NCBI RefSeq assembly: GCF_020382885.2
Contig: NC_058508.1
Location: 9,771,917-9,835,916 of the forward strand
From: Scatophagus argus
Taxonomy: Eukaryota > Chordata > Actinopteri > Scatophagidae
Reading direction: 5' to 3'
Length of the DNA: 64,000 bases
The translations under genes were made by a program, and so were the position numbers. Position 1 is the first letter of the stretch, and every line of letters starts with the position of its first letter. Positions 1-13,179 of this stretch are shown here, piece after piece. The notes below the pieces were generated by a model. That model worked only from the letters and a program-made list of their open reading frames with translations. It had not been told where the DNA came from and made no database searches.

Positions 1-11
1 TTCTCCCTCAG

Positions 12-3000
12 GCTCCAGAGTTGTGCTCCACAGCAACATCACCTCTTAAGACCCATCAGGAGGAGCAAAACCAGGCCCTCACACCACCAGGGAAGAGTCT
101 CATAGTAGGCGTTCGTAGCCCCAGCTGCGGCCGGCAGCAGGCCTCTGTCCGAGGGGCCCGATTAAACCTGCCAAACTCTGGAGCCTCAGGTATGCATGGG
201 CCTTTGTCACATACCCTGAAGCCACTGTAACAGGCACTTAATGTGCATATTTTCCCAGTACTGTAATTGTGTAAGTGTGTGTGTTTGTGTTTGGAAATGA
301 ACACACAAAATTGCTGGATGCTGTTCAGTGGCTTAATGCATTATTCTCAAATAGCTCCTCACATGACATAACTTACTTGTACCTCTGCCCCCTCAGGTGG
401 CCGCAGCCTCCCTCGCTCTCTGCTGGGGTCGACTGTGGGCAGTGACTCAGAAGGCAGTGTGTTTGCGGTTCCCACCACGCTGCCCCCCAACAGTTCACGA
501 CACAACAGAATGTTTTCACCCAACAAAGAAGCTGAGCTAGCCTTCAGACAGCAGCTCGACTCCATCAGTGTAAGAGTTTTTTGGGTTTTTTTGTTTTTTT
601 ACATCAGGTGTGCATGGACTAAATTGGTAAATTTTCCACATGAATATGCACAAATTCATATCTTTTTTTGCAGATGCAGTCAGATATTTTCCTCTCCAGA
701 CAGAGAAAACCTCGAAACAGGCAACTTCGGAAACCACTTGTTGTTCAAGTAAGAGAAGAAAAGAAGGATGTCTTACTTTTTCTAGTTTGTGGTATAGCAA
801 TGAATGCAACTCATTTGCTTTGTATAGTAGCATAAGTTGTCTTTTTAGTATTGCTTTCTGAACACTAACAACTACCCTTATAAATCCTGTGACAAAGCAT
901 CTAGAAACACAGTTCCCACAAGTGTTGAATATGTAGCAGAAAGTGTCAGTGTTTAAAGTTGTTCAGTTTTTTTCTTCTTTTTTTAAGCAATGATGCCAAA
1001 CTGGAAAGATGGTAACCAAATGTACAAACTCCAGTCCACACATTTGAATTTGGAAGGAGTTTAATGCTAACTTCAGGGAATTTATTGAATTTTTACCCTG
1101 TACATGTGTATCTCTGTGCTATGTCGATAAGCTGTGATGGGCTTTTAGTTCAGTTGCTTCTCTCTCTCTCATAGCGAACACTCCTGCCCCGAACTACAGG
1201 AGATACTCCTCAACATGTCTGCTCCTTCTCCATCCTCTCCAACTCCTCTGCCACAGGTACACTGCAGACAACAGGATCCTACAGTACAATTTGTTGTCAG
1301 TGGAAGATTTTAGATACTTTTCTCATACTGTAGCATAAAAGCGTTTTATTTTCTAAGTCATACTTGTTCTCTTGAGAAGAAGCCCTATGAATAGGTTTAT
1401 TTAGGCTCCGCTAATATGTTCTTTTGTATGCAGCGAAATGTGGTTTCTATTTTTCAACAACTCTACAAATTTCTAGATTTCTCACTTCCTGTTTCTTCCC
1501 TCAGGAACTGGATCCTTCCGGCCAATCCATACACGGCTTGCTCCTTCTTCCCGCCCCCCACCACCCAAAGCTTCCCCTGCAGTGTCCAGCAGCTCTGCAG
1601 CAGCCAGCCAGCTCTCCAGTGTGTACTTCTTTTATTAATTCAGCTATTTTTTCTTTTCATTTTCTCTCTTTATTAATGTTGTAAAATTCTAGATAGAGTA
1701 TAATTCATGTTGTACTGATGACATTTTTAGTTAGAGTTAGTTTAACCTCTACTTGTCATTGACCACTTAAACAAATTTTGACCTCAAGTAAAAAGTAAAC
1801 TTCTGAGGGTCTACATTACAAATCATGTGACTTACTTGCATTCCACCAACAATATATTTAAGAAACGGTTTCCTTCTGTTTCAAGTCAAACTTTTGATAA
1901 ATTAAGTTATTTCTGTGTAAGATGCTGTCCTCTGGATTATTAGGCTATTTATCCAGTTTCAAAATGTGTGAAAGTGATCGGCCTCTTGACACTCACATGA
2001 TCACTGACAAGGGTAAAAAGACAAAAAAAAAAAAAAAAAACATTCTTTCAGTCACACTTCTAGATGAAGAGTCTTTCCTGTTGCCTTTCCTTTCAATTCT
2101 TAATTTCAAATTGTTACTGAGTTTAATTGCAGAAGGTAGTTTTTTTTGTTTGTTTGTTTGTTTGTTTTTTCAGAATGTCCATCTCCACTTGCTAGTCTCA
2201 GTTACTGCTAATGCTTATCAGCTACATGCTGATGTGTCAAATCCCTTGTGTTTCTGAACTGTTAATGCTCTTTCAGGTGCCATTGACCTAGCAGCTAAGT
2301 CTGCAGGTATCATCCCTGGCAGTCCCTGTCGGGAGCTGAATTCTCCCTCTGTGGACAACAGCACCCTGCTCGCCACCACACCCATTGTTGATGATGAACC
2401 AGACCCTCAGCTCCTCCAGCACAATGCCCCAGAGGTTAGCAACACACACTTATATACACAAACTAATGCACGTAATCTAGGAGCTTTTTGTACTTGTATA
2501 GTAACTGGAACAAGCTAGTTAAGAAACTTTCATGAGAACACTTTAAATGATTGAAATTACTTGTTTAATCAGAATAAGTGTAGTCTTAATTAACAGAGCT
2601 GTGTCTACACTCATGTCAGTGAATTTTGTGAATTTTGTTCAGTGATGTTTTGGTTCATTTTTTTTAAGTAAGCATTCATAGCACTGAATCCAAGATGATG
2701 GCTGATTGAAGATGAGGAATTTGCCATGCTAAAGTGTGTTATTAGTACAAGAATCAATCGAATGTTGAGTTGGGAGCCAAAGTTTTTGTTTTTCTCCTGC
2801 CATTCCATGCAAGCCTCACACTGGACTTGTGACTAGTGTCCCTTTTTGCCAGTGTCAAATTTTGAATACAAGGCTTTCTGTTGTCCAGTGGTCAGGTTGA
2901 GATGTTTGTTCAGGCTAGCTTGGAAGAAAATGTGCATGTTGCACTGAAAACTCATCTGTTGAGGAAATAAAACTTCACAAAATCAAACAAAAGAGCCCCG

Positions 3001-5030
3001 ATAAAGTGGACAACTTGTTCTTTTCACAGAATGGTGTGCCTCCACCATCTCCAGAAGTGACTGGAGGGGGAGACTCTCTCCTCTCCCCACCCAGTGTCGC
3101 ATCGCTCCTGGACATCTCTCTCCCTGGACCCCCTGAAGAGGCTCTCGCCCCTGGAGAACCTCAGACACACATCAGTGACTCAATTATCGAGCTTGCCATC
3201 AACTCTGCTCATTATGGTGTGTGCCTGTGTTTTATCCTACATACTAATCTTTACATTGTAAACCAAAAGTCATTCATTCATTAATGTCATGCCTGTAAAG
3301 AAATATTATACCAGCGCGACCTTTGTTTGTGGTGAAGACTTTGTGCTCTGATGAGGTAACCTGTGTTGCATGTAGGACAGTTTGTATTCTTTGGAAGAAA
3401 GATGTTCACATGCATCCAACTAAACCTCTGTGATGTCAGGCTGATTGAACACTGTTTGTGTAATTTAATGGCTGTTTGCTTGCTTCTCTGTAGGTGAGGA
3501 GGCTGCGCTCTCTCCAGCCAAGCTGAGCAACAACGATGGCTCCAAACTGTTGGCCTCATCTCCCTCGGTCAGCCCGTCTAGAGGCTGGATCCCATCGCCC
3601 AGCCATGACCCCCAGTGGTACCCCAGCGACTCATCTGACTCCACGCTGGGATGCCTCCTGTGTAAGTTTTCTTCTCTCTTAAATAAACATACACAATCAA
3701 ATGATGTTACAGATGATTTTTTTTCTAACGTGTCTCCTTACCAAACTCTTCCTATCCAAAGAGGTGATAGACGATCATCAGAAAAATCCAAGCCTTGTCA
3801 AGTTGACTGTGAAACAATACAAACTAGTTTTAAACACATTGTAGATAAATTAATAAAGGAACTAATAAAGTAACTATTTTATTTTGAGTGAACCATCACA
3901 AAGAGCTCTTTCTGCTTTCAAACAGAGTCAGCCAAAATAATGTATACACACATCAGGAAAAGGAAAAACATGCATAAATATTTAATTTGTATTCTTAATT
4001 TGTATTAGTACTTCTATACATATAGCTACTTCTTTCGAAGTTTGATCAAATTACAATAACACTGTGTACTGTTGTACGATGTTTTCCCAACAGCTGGCAT
4101 TACTCCTTTTTCCTGATATACATTATTTTGGCTGACTCTGAATTAATTCCTTTATTAATACATAAACAAAGTGATTTCCTCTTGCAGAGGTGTCCCATGA
4201 GGATGGTGTTGTTTCCACTCTCCATGTGTGCCGTGTCTCCTATTCACTGTCTCTGTTTGGCTCTTTCCTACCAGCCAGCATGGTGCCTCCTGATAAGGGC
4301 AGGCGGACCACCCTAACCCCCTCTGGCCCCTCCAGTGGCACGGCTTTGCTGGGTCCTAGCCTCCTGGACTGCAACTCCCATGATTCCTTTCAGTCCCGTG
4401 GCCTTCCTGATGTGGCAGAAGTAAGTTGAGGTGTATTGAAAGGTGTATTGAAAATTCAGTACATTTTTCTATTGTTTTTTTGTTTGTTTGTTTTAGTTGT
4501 ATGTTCTACCAGTGTAAATATTGGCTTCCCTGTTAAAATAATACATCGAAAAACTCTTATTTATGTTCTTGTCAGACAAGAATTTAATACCAGTAGAATT
4601 TATACTCTATTTTCTGCATGGTAAATATGAAGCCACATCCAGCAGCCGGTTAGCTTAGCTAATTGTAAACACTGGAAACAGGGAAATGGCTAATCTGGCT
4701 CTGTCCAAATGTTGCACAGCCTGCCTAACAGCACCTTTAATGCTCATTCATTGACATGTCATATCTTGTTTGTTTAATCTGTAAAAAGACAATATCCAGC
4801 TGTTCTTCCCTTTTTATCTTGTGTGTTGATCTTCTCAGCTAACTCCACACTAGATGGCAAATAATTTTTTCAGTTGTCATTGCTGTACATTGAATGCTGT
4901 TTGGTCTTGTTTTCAGATGGACTCCCAGCTTGCTTGTATGATGAGTGAGAGCAGCGTGGATTACATCGCTCGCTTCAATGACCTGGCTCAGGAGCTGGCT
5001 GTGGCCGAGCCCTCCATCCCACCGCCTTGA
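12..5030 (+). CDS. cramp1: CRAMP1, cramped chromatin regulator homologue (C-terminal part, 5' end outside window)
   Basis: CRAMP1 is a nuclear SANT-domain protein related to Drosophila cramped, linked to Polycomb-type repression and histone gene expression. The SANT domain lies upstream of the window. Ten coding exons fit in phase: 12-189, 397-569, 674-748, 1175-1256, 1505-1618, 2277-2434, 3030-3216, 3494-3661, 4275-4420 and 4917-5030, giving 464 residues plus TGA. Identity rests on blocks matching remembered human CRAMP1: LTPPGK, FAVPTTLPPNS, FSPNKEAELAFRQ, RKPLVVQ, CSFSILSNSS, AIDLAAKSAGI, LLDISLPGPPE, HISDSIIELAI, DPQWYPSDSSDS and IARFNDLAQEL. The region is Ser/Pro-rich and looks mostly disordered apart from short conserved islands. 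The protein stops at AEPSIPPP, so it lacks the roughly 20-residue Gly-rich tail I recall in human. I am very sure of the family; exon borders are hand-placed. Confidence 0.93.
3923..4140. mobile_element. MITE-like non-autonomous DNA transposon in a CRAMP1 intron
   Basis: A 24-bp stretch beginning CAGAGTCAGCC at 3923-3946 is repeated as a perfect inverted copy at 4117-4140. A further imperfect match (ATCAGGAAAA) lies just inside each end. The 218-bp interval has no ORF. Long terminal inverted repeats around a short AT-rich, non-coding core are the hallmark of a MITE. I could not identify a clear target-site duplication, so the superfamily is open. It lies wholly within the intron between the exons ending at 3661 and starting at 4275. 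Confidence 0.7.
4615..4800. repeat. Teleost interspersed repeat (GGTTAGCTTAGC family)
   Basis: The stretch with AAATATGAAGCCAC, CAGCCGGTTAGCTTAGC, ACTGGAAACAGGG and TGGCTCTGTCCAAA, ending near CTTGTTTGTTTAATC, matches from memory a very common short repeat of percomorph genomes. It lies in the last CRAMP1 intron. A second copy is in the MPRIP-like gene near 37380-37570. Its transposon class is not clear to me. Confidence 0.6.
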
Positions 5031-7080
5031 GGAGGACAGCCTCCACCAATCCACGGCCGTCTGGAGGTCTCTGTCCAGACTGTCGCCACGCTGTCCCTTC
5101 TAGTTGGGAGAAAAGATTGCTGTGGAGAAAGACCAACCCCCTAAAGCCATCCCTGCCCTGGTTGTAAAAGTGCAATAATCATGGTGAACCTTGACCGTCG
5201 TTCAAAACGAGTTTGAAACGAGTTGGTTTCGATGAACTGTTGTTTAAGGTGAAATGCCCTTTAAAAACACTTTAGAAAAACAAATGCGTTTACAAAACAC
5301 AACCTCATGTACAGGAAAATACTATGCCATATCTGAACAAAATATTTTCACTGATCTTTTTGTCTCTTCCTGCTCTTTGTGTGTGTCTCTGTCGTCTATT
5401 GTCAGATCAAGCCCCAAAATGTGTAAATCCACCAAAATGTGCAGTTCTGATCCCAGCTGGGGGCAAAAAGCCACTGGAGGGTGATTTTAAAAGTTATGAT
5501 AGTGAGAAAAAGGGTCAGAGTGGTGAAATACTTCCATAGTCATTTCTGTTCAGTTGTTTCTGCAGCATCAGTTGCAAAATTGGAGCACAACGCAGCAGGG
5601 CGGCTTGAGGTAAAACCATTTGCTGCTGCACTCCATTTCATGTGCTGTTGATCAGTTCAGGTTGCATTTTACGAACATAGCATGTGTGTTTTGAATCAGG
5701 TTCGTCATTTCTTACCACCACATGCAGAATGGCAGCTTTTGTTGGTTGACCATATTTGGTAGTAGCTCTACAGATGTGATTTTTCTGCAGCTGCTACATT
5801 TGAATTTTGAGCTGAAAACATTGGGCTTCAGTGTCCTTCGTCAACTAACTTTAAATGTATGTTGAGATGCAGTGGTCTTCAGGTTGGTTTGTTCTTTTAA
5901 CAGGTTGAGAGGATATAGCAATGTTCTTCCACATACGTATTTATCTTTAATTTGCTGTTTCTGTTTTTTTTTTCTTCTTTTTTGTACATGTTAATTATAT
6001 ACCTAAACATTTAATTTTGGTTTCGTTTTAAATAATCCTGTCACAGTAGTTGGGAGTCTTTTCACTCAGCTACCATGACAAATAACATTGCTCTTTAATG
6101 ATGGCTATTTTGCTTGTATCTTGCACTACAAACAAAGAAGCGAGTTGAGCTGTTTTCAGTTAAGGACTGAATGGAAGTGTATCCCACAATGTGACCAACT
6201 ACGTGTTCATTTTCATTCAACAGGTTCAAATTCAGAATGTTAAAAAGTTCCCAGTAGCGTTACGCTCAATTTTAACACAACAAAAGCAAACAGTCAGAAG
6301 TTTGTTAGGAAATTAAACACTAAAGCCATAGTTGACACTCCTGATTTTTTTTTTTTTTCAAAATTCTTTGCTTAAAAGATTAGTTTTCCACTGACTAGTA
6401 CTGATACTGGATACTAACAAAGCACTTTGGCAAACATCAACATGATTCGCTTTTAAACACATACTGGGTGAAGTCCAGACTCTTTGCATTCAGATTCAGT
6501 TTCCTATCATCATCAGTATGCAGTATTGTGAACATTTTGTCTCATCGACATGTTTAACTTCATCTCTTAGCGTAATTTGCTCTTGTCATTCCACAAATGC
6601 AATTTAAAACGGCCCCTGTTAAAGCACCTTGGGGGGCTTTGTCTCTACAGTTTAAAAGCTTTTGTGACGTTTATGAAAAGACATCATCTTCTCACACTCA
6701 ATAAAAAAACCATGAAGATGATTCTTAATAAGGAATAAAGAGGAGGTTTGTTTTGTTTTTGAATCTGGCAGGTTTTTTTCTGATGTACAAATTTAAATTC
6801 CAGTATTCACTGCGCTTTTGTAACATAATGTAAATTGTTATTTGGACTATTTATTGTTAACATTTTGGGGAAAGTGTTTGTTTAACTTAATATTAAGATG
6901 ACATCTAAAAAACCTGTTAAGTTTTCAGTTTGTAAAAGGTGTTTTTATTCTGTGTATAAAGATGGTTTAAAAAAAAAAAGCTCCTCGTTTTCTGTATTCA
7001 CTGCTTGTACTTTGTTGAAAAAAATGCACACATTTTCAATGTTTTTGTGTGGCCTTTGGATTAAAGTTAAATACCAGTCC
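5031..7080 (+). other. cramp1: CRAMP1 3' untranslated region
   Basis: About 2 kb of AT-rich DNA follows the CRAMP1 stop codon with no splice-supported coding exon. Candidate polyadenylation signals are AATAAA at 6700 and 6734 and ATTAAA at 7060. The last would end the transcript near 7080. Short ORFs here have no recognisable protein similarity. The extent is inferred, because no transcript data are available. Confidence 0.6.
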
Positions 7081-7544
7081 GTCTATAGATAGCTCAGTGG
7101 TTTCTCAAACACCATACTCGAGCCCTGACCGTCCCCATTCAAGAAAATATATCCTCATCCTTCAAAACAATACGACAACTCATTTGATTAACTCAGCAGG
7201 AATATGCAGAACAGAGCATTATTTCTTTCCTCTACATGTTTTAAAAACACTTTATTTTGAGAATCACTTTCAGTGTTGTGCTCTGTATGCCATCTGGAAC
7301 AGATGACCCAGAAACATGTCAGCTGCTGTACCACATCTCGGAGAAAGACAAGTGATCGTTTACAAACTGTGCTTTTTTTTTTTTTTCTTTGTTTAACCAC
7401 AGTATGTGTTTGTGTTGTGGGTCGATCCTCTGCCAGAACAGCATAAATGGCACCTTCATCAAGTCCTGCATTTTGGTTAAGTTGTGCTCATATACTTGTT
7501 TCTACTGAAAGCACTACAGTGTCATGTTTACAAATTAAACCTTA

Positions 7545-7550
7545 TTTATT
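7545..7550 (-). terminator. dhrs7b: DHRS7B polyadenylation signal
   Basis: TTTATT on the plus strand reads AATAAA on the DHRS7B strand, about 290 nt after its stop codon. Cleavage would fall near 7525, leaving roughly 440 bp between the convergent CRAMP1 and DHRS7B transcript ends. Confidence 0.5.
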
Positions 7551-7837
7551 CTCTTTATCATTTGAAAATATTTCCCAGACCTGACGGACATCATGAAGTT
7601 ACAAGTTAACAGTAATGCTCCTGCAACAAAGGTAACAGCTTGAGCAGTATTTATGTAAACCAAATCGGAATCCAAATCAAAACGACTCAGCTTTACAACG
7701 TAAGGGTCTCTGGTTTGTTTCAACCGCTAAACAAGTGACACTGTAAACAATTCATACGCATCTCATGTCCAACTGACCTCCACGTGAAGCAGTCAGTTTC
7801 ATGTTTTGGTCCATGAGCCTTCAACGTGTTGTGAGCC

Positions 7838-10800
7838 TCACTCATCTTTGGGTTTCTGCTCCTTGCGAGCACGAGAGGACATGAGTTTGAAGAAGAGCGC
7901 GGGCCACAGTGTGCGGAGGTAGATGGCCAGGGTAGGCAGAGGTCCTGCCAAAACAACATCTTTGCTCCTCTGACAGACAGCCTTCAGAACCGCCTGAGCC
8001 ACATCAGCAGGGTCCCGACCCATTGCTGTGGTTTTATCCATAACTGGAAGCACAAGCAAGAAACATGTTGCATCAGTGATACATGGGAGTCAGTAGGCGA
8101 ACTAGAACAACAGTTCAAATACTCAGACTGTGTTCTCTCTACATCATTTCCTGTGAATGCTGTGTAATTTAATTTTAGCTTGTTTTTTATCTTACTTAAT
8201 TACTTTCAGTGGACATTATGAGCGGTGTGATTTAAATATGCTTGATTTTAACCAATTTTTTCAGTAAAAAACAAACAAACAAACTACCAGATAACATAAA
8301 CACAGATTGACAACACATTTAACAAGTTTTCAGTTTTCCAGCTTACACCTTTTGAAACTTAAATTTCCAAAAGGCATTGCAGCAGCAGGATCAGCCACCT
8401 TCCATCCACAGGTGCATAGCTGTCACACTGAATGATATTCTCTTATTGTTTGTGTAAATGCACTCATATACTTGTGTCGCTGTCTCACCTCCATATTTGC
8501 TGCCGTCTCCTGTGACGGCGCTGACTGACAGGTTGGTTCGGATGTACCCAGGACTGATAACTGTCACTTGAATCCCGTGGAGCTCGATCTCTGCCCGTAA
8601 GCAGTCGAAGTAGGCCTGGGTGGCGTGCTTAGAAGCTGCATCTGATCACAATGTGTACAAACCAGAGTCCTGCTTCATTTGCTTTCGTGGGTATTTGTTT
8701 GCTTTAACTGAAATAGGAAAGACAACTTACAAGCTGATCTATAGGGAATGGCTATCTTGCCCTGGACACTGCTAATGACGACAATGTGGCCACTGCGTCT
8801 GCGAACCATGGAGGGCAGCAGAGCTGAGAAAGAAGGAAAGCAGAATTAGTAAATGGAGAAACTGATGACAGATGTAAAATATTGTGTTACATTCCCCAAG
8901 AAATCTGAAAATGTTATCTTTGTAACCACAGTAACACGTGCATTATATGAGAGATACGACTCAGCCACAGAACACTGACTCCTGATTCATTTTAGGTTTT
9001 ATTTTAAGACTCTTGGCTCCCTCCACATATTTATGCCTTTTTAAATCCGTGTTCTGCTCAACCAAAAGCTACTAAAAGTTTAACAGTCCGGGCTGTGCTC
9101 CTCACTGACCTTGAGTAAGAGCAATGGGCCCAAAGTAATTTGTTTCCATAACATCCCGCTGAACTGAAATGTGAGTATCCAGTATGTTGCCACGGTAACT
9201 GATTCCAGCATTATTAATGAGGACATCCACTTGTCCATAACATTTCATGATCTCCCCTGCAGCTCTGTCCACTGCGTCTCTGTCAGCCAGGTCAAAGATA
9301 ACAGTGCTGGGAGTGTAAGTCTGGTGGTTGAATAGAACAACGTAGCACAGTTATTTCATTCTTCGTTGTCATTATGAGACAAAATCACTTTAGCTACATC
9401 TGTATTCAAACTGCTTTGAATTATTCTCTGATTCTAGGGAACTAAAGTAAAGAGGTGCAGAAACTGTTTCTCTTCTCTGAAAGAAATCAAAACTTTTTGA
9501 ATGTCTTTAAAAAAAAAGAGTCATAATTCTATATACTATAATATTAGCATAAAAATATAATATTTGATTTGAGATAAAATAATATACTATGAAGAGGCAC
9601 AAAGCAGGGAATCCATCAGGGCTGCACACACCTGTGGATGCGAGCCTGTCGAACTCGCTGTAAGCTCCTGGACCACCTGCTTCAAACGGGCTGCATCTCG
9701 TCCACACAGCACGAGCCGTGCGCCTGCAGCATGGAAGACCCGTGCACACTCTGCGACACAGAAAACACACCTTTCGTTCACGGCGAATATCAAGCACTTG
9801 CATGTCAACACTGAAACATGTTACTGTTACTCATCTTACTACAACTCAACTGAAATGAACATCTGCATATCAATGTAATTTGAACTGCAGGAAGCAAACA
9901 CGTATAAGCTGCAGAGAAGTTAAAAAGAGCAGGAAGGCCTACCTTTGCCCAGTCCTGAGCTGGCCCCTGTGATGACCACCACAGCATCCTGCAGAGCAGC
10001 TCCCTTTCTGAGGCGGACAAGTATCTGATAAAGTAGCAAGACCCCCGCACTGGCTAAACCCAGCTGAAGCACTACCCCTGCCATGACGTGCTCCATAGGT
10101 GACAATCGCCTCCCTGCAGATACAAGCTCAGAAAATTTAGTTATGAAGAGTTTGCAACACAACAACATTCATGTCCAGTGCTCTAGTACAGAGCATCACC
10201 TAATGGAAATGTTCACCCTAGCTTTGTCAGACAAAGTATGAGAACAGCCACCACTACTAACACGCAAAACACAGGCTGTATAAGTCATAGATGACATACA
10301 CTCCCATCAGTAATAATAAATAACTGATTGCTCGATCGATGGAAATCAACTTGCAGTTTACAGCTATTAAAATGTTATCTTTTGCTTTGGTTTGTCAAGT
10401 TCATATTATCATAAGAATGGACTCCTCTTAGTGGATTTTATTAGCTGAACATAAGCTGCCTAGGTATGCCATTTTAAGATGTCACTCTGGTAACTTGTTC
10501 AAATCATTTTTCATGATCTTTTACAGACTAAATGATTTACCATTTACAAAGATAAATGGTAGTATATTCAACCATGAAAATAACTGTGACCTTGACATGA
10601 GTGTTATGTGAGCTCTCCAGCACCCATGCCAAAGGGATTGTGAATGTTTTAATGTGCATTCAGTTAAGCCTCTTCCACTTGTCCTGTCTCCAAAGCACAA
10701 CACAAACAACCAGCATGGCAACAGAGACAAGTACTACCATTTCATGAACACACACACACTGAGAGAGAGGTAACAGGGATGTCTTCAAAGAAGATACTCT

Positions 10801-11250
10801 TAGTGTTAATAATAAGGCATTTATTTAATTTAGACTAGCACTGGTTTAAAACTGGACCGTGTGGAAATACAGCGTCCATGGGCCTGCTGTAATTATTTTT
10901 CTTGTGCGAGTGTTTTGTCCCTCTGTCTGTCCTCGGAGCTGTACAAATTTCTAACTGTGGGCACAATGGATCAAACGTCTCCCATGACATGAATTTCATA
11001 TCTAACATCAAAGGTTCCCCAGATCCTTACATTTGACTAAACTTAAACACAGTGAGCTTGATGTGCACTATACAGGTAAACTAGTGGTGTTTAAATCAAC
11101 AGCAAATAGTTCGGGACGCTAATATTAACGTTAGCTAGCATTCACGTTGTACTAAACCACTAGCCCACACCCCGGTGTTTGTCTAGCGTCAAACTCACCT
11201 GTCCTCCCAAGGAGTTTGAGTCGGTGACGGGAGTAGTTCCGGGTTCGCAT
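7838..11250 (-). CDS. dhrs7b: DHRS7B, short-chain dehydrogenase/reductase (SDR) family member 7B
   Basis: DHRS7B is a membrane-anchored NADP(H)-dependent reductase, reported to reduce acyl-dihydroxyacetone phosphate in ether-lipid synthesis at ER and peroxisome membranes. Coding segments, in minus-strand order, are 11199-11250, 9943-10113, 9632-9750, 9110-9320, 8731-8823, 8489-8641 and 7838-8043. They total 1005 nt, or 334 residues (human is about 325). Visible features are a basic N-terminus, one hydrophobic segment around 27-50, the Rossmann motif TGASSGLG (66-73), NNAG (150-153), the catalytic Ser near 203, and the YAASK tetrad motif with Tyr216 and Lys220. The C-terminus is basic ([12 protein letters not shown]). 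The ATG in exon 1 was chosen because it is in frame across the first intron; a second ATG at 10096 would drop 23 residues but keep the membrane anchor. All catalytic residues are present. It is convergent with CRAMP1. Confidence 0.94.
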
Positions 11251-11284
11251 GACGACAAAAGTGCGTCCGCCGCCTGTGTTGCGA

Positions 11285-11304
11285 GGAATTGTGGGAGTTG
11301 AAGT
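11285..11304 (-). promoter_or_regulatory. ZNF143/THAP11-type promoter site, DHRS7B
   Basis: GGAATTGTGGGAGTTGAAGT closely resembles the reverse form of the ACTACAANTCCCANNATGC (SBS) motif found in housekeeping promoters. It lies 35-54 bp upstream of the DHRS7B start codon. Binding is inferred from sequence alone. Confidence 0.5.
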
Positions 11305-11322
11305 TTCTGCTGGCCAGTGACT

Positions 11323-11328
11323 CACGTG
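11323..11328. promoter_or_regulatory. CACGTG E-box upstream of DHRS7B
   Basis: CTCACGTGCC contains a palindromic CACGTG of the USF/TFE3/MYC class, about 75 bp upstream of the DHRS7B start codon and just beyond the ZNF143-type site. Confidence 0.35.
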
Positions 11329-11329
11329 C

Positions 11330-13160
11330 CTCCTGTCTTTTCTTGTTTTTGTGTGTGTGTTTTTCTCACTCAGAAATTCTTTGCTCCCAAGTTATCAGTA
11401 ATTATTCTTCTTGTATATGAGGACGTAACCGGTCTCCTAAAACTACAGCTTTATTTTTAACCTAATATAAGATTTCCCTTCGGGAATGTCTGGACTGTTC
11501 CAAGGGTAAACAAGGTTAGAAAAAAATGAGTAATTTTATGTGATGTAATGATCGTTTAATAAGACAATGGGGGCATGAACTAAAAAAGACGGCCAATCAT
11601 TCATCTCAGCTTCAACACTGCAAACAATCTGACTTATATGTATGAAGCATAAAATAAATCCTTAGATAATCTCATGTAAGCAGCAAATGAAGACTTCTCT
11701 GACTTTTTCTCAAAACATCCTAAAAGATAACGGGTAAACAAAGTCTTGGTAACAGCTGCATAGGAGTCTAGCTTGTATCATGACTGTCAGCAGTAAAATA
11801 CTGACCTGTCATCCAGCTAGCAGTTTATTCATGATGACTTGTGCCATTAGACCAGCCAGTAAATCAATCAGCCCAAGTTCAGTGGATCAGCACTTGTGTC
11901 AGCTGACAGATAATTAGCCTGCTCTGGCCACAAATCAGCAGTCTGATGAGTTGTTTAAGGCCATCTCTCTGTGCACTCATGCCTCTGTTTCAGTGTTGCT
12001 GTCTCTGCTACTTGAATTTGGGGGTTTTGTATCCTGTTTAAATGCATTTCATTTTATACTATTTCAGAATGACTGCAGAACACACTCTCAGTTTGTGGTT
12101 TAACACTTTCAACTCACAGCTAACCTGAACAGAGGCTAGGGTTGCAAACTTTGTCTGTCAGTCTTCTCCAGGTTATAGCAAGAAACCTTTGTCAAAAAAC
12201 AACTTGATTTAAATTGCAGGACAACAATAACTCCCCACTGGAGTCAGTTTAAACCAGTGTTAAACACACTACAAGCTGTTGATGTTGCAAACTGACTAAA
12301 TATTGAAGCACAAGCAAGGCTTTTCCATTTTCATGAGAAGACTGCAACAAATCACAGCTGTCTCTGCATGAGACCACACTACTGACCGAAACATCACAAA
12401 CATTTTCAAACCTTTAAGCAATTTAACAAATGGAATTCACTTCTGATAGACTTTTTAATGGAGATTTTCAGGGATTTACATGAAATTCTCTTCAGGAAAC
12501 TCTCTATTTACAGATGTACCATAAAAGATTTAGCTAATTTCCTGTTGTTAAAAAAATGAAAGTGTTTTTGGAAAATAGTTTCAATAAGGAAATTTCAACA
12601 AGATATATTTTTGAAACAGTGACTGTAATGCAGTTCTCTGTACTCATTCACATCTGAGTTATATTTTATTATTCATGTGTTGCAAGTTTTTTGTTATATC
12701 ACAACACTTCCTCCATATTCATCTTTGCTCACAATTATAATTACCTTCTCCTGAGACCCCAAATTTTAAAACTGCTGATCTAAACAGCAACTCATAACAA
12801 ACTTCAATGGATAAACATATACAACAGAGAGTAAATTTTTAATTTTCTGTCTAATTTTTTGCCATGTGAAATAGTGTCTATATTTAAATTTCAGTTTGAG
12901 TGTTTGGCTTGATTTCATTGTAAAACACATTACTATTATCATGTGCGAAATGTGACTTTGTAAATGTTAGTATTTTCTAGTGTTTCCAAAGAGGACATTG
13001 AGCCACAGCGTTGCCACATGAGATCTGACTCGCACTCTCATTAACAAGAACATCTACATGAACAAGATGCAATCTCAAACAAGTTTCAGCTGTTTACGCT
13101 TTTCTGAACATCATGTAGAATCCATTTAAAGACAAAAGTAAAATAAAATACAGAAAAGTG
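11330..13160. other. Intergenic spacer DHRS7B-TMEM11
   Basis: About 1.8 kb of AT-rich DNA between the DHRS7B promoter and the likely 3' end of TMEM11. No ORF with splice or homology support and no obvious repeat was seen, apart from short poly-A/T tracts. Confidence 0.5.
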
Positions 13161-13179
13161 AGTTCGAAATATTCTAATG

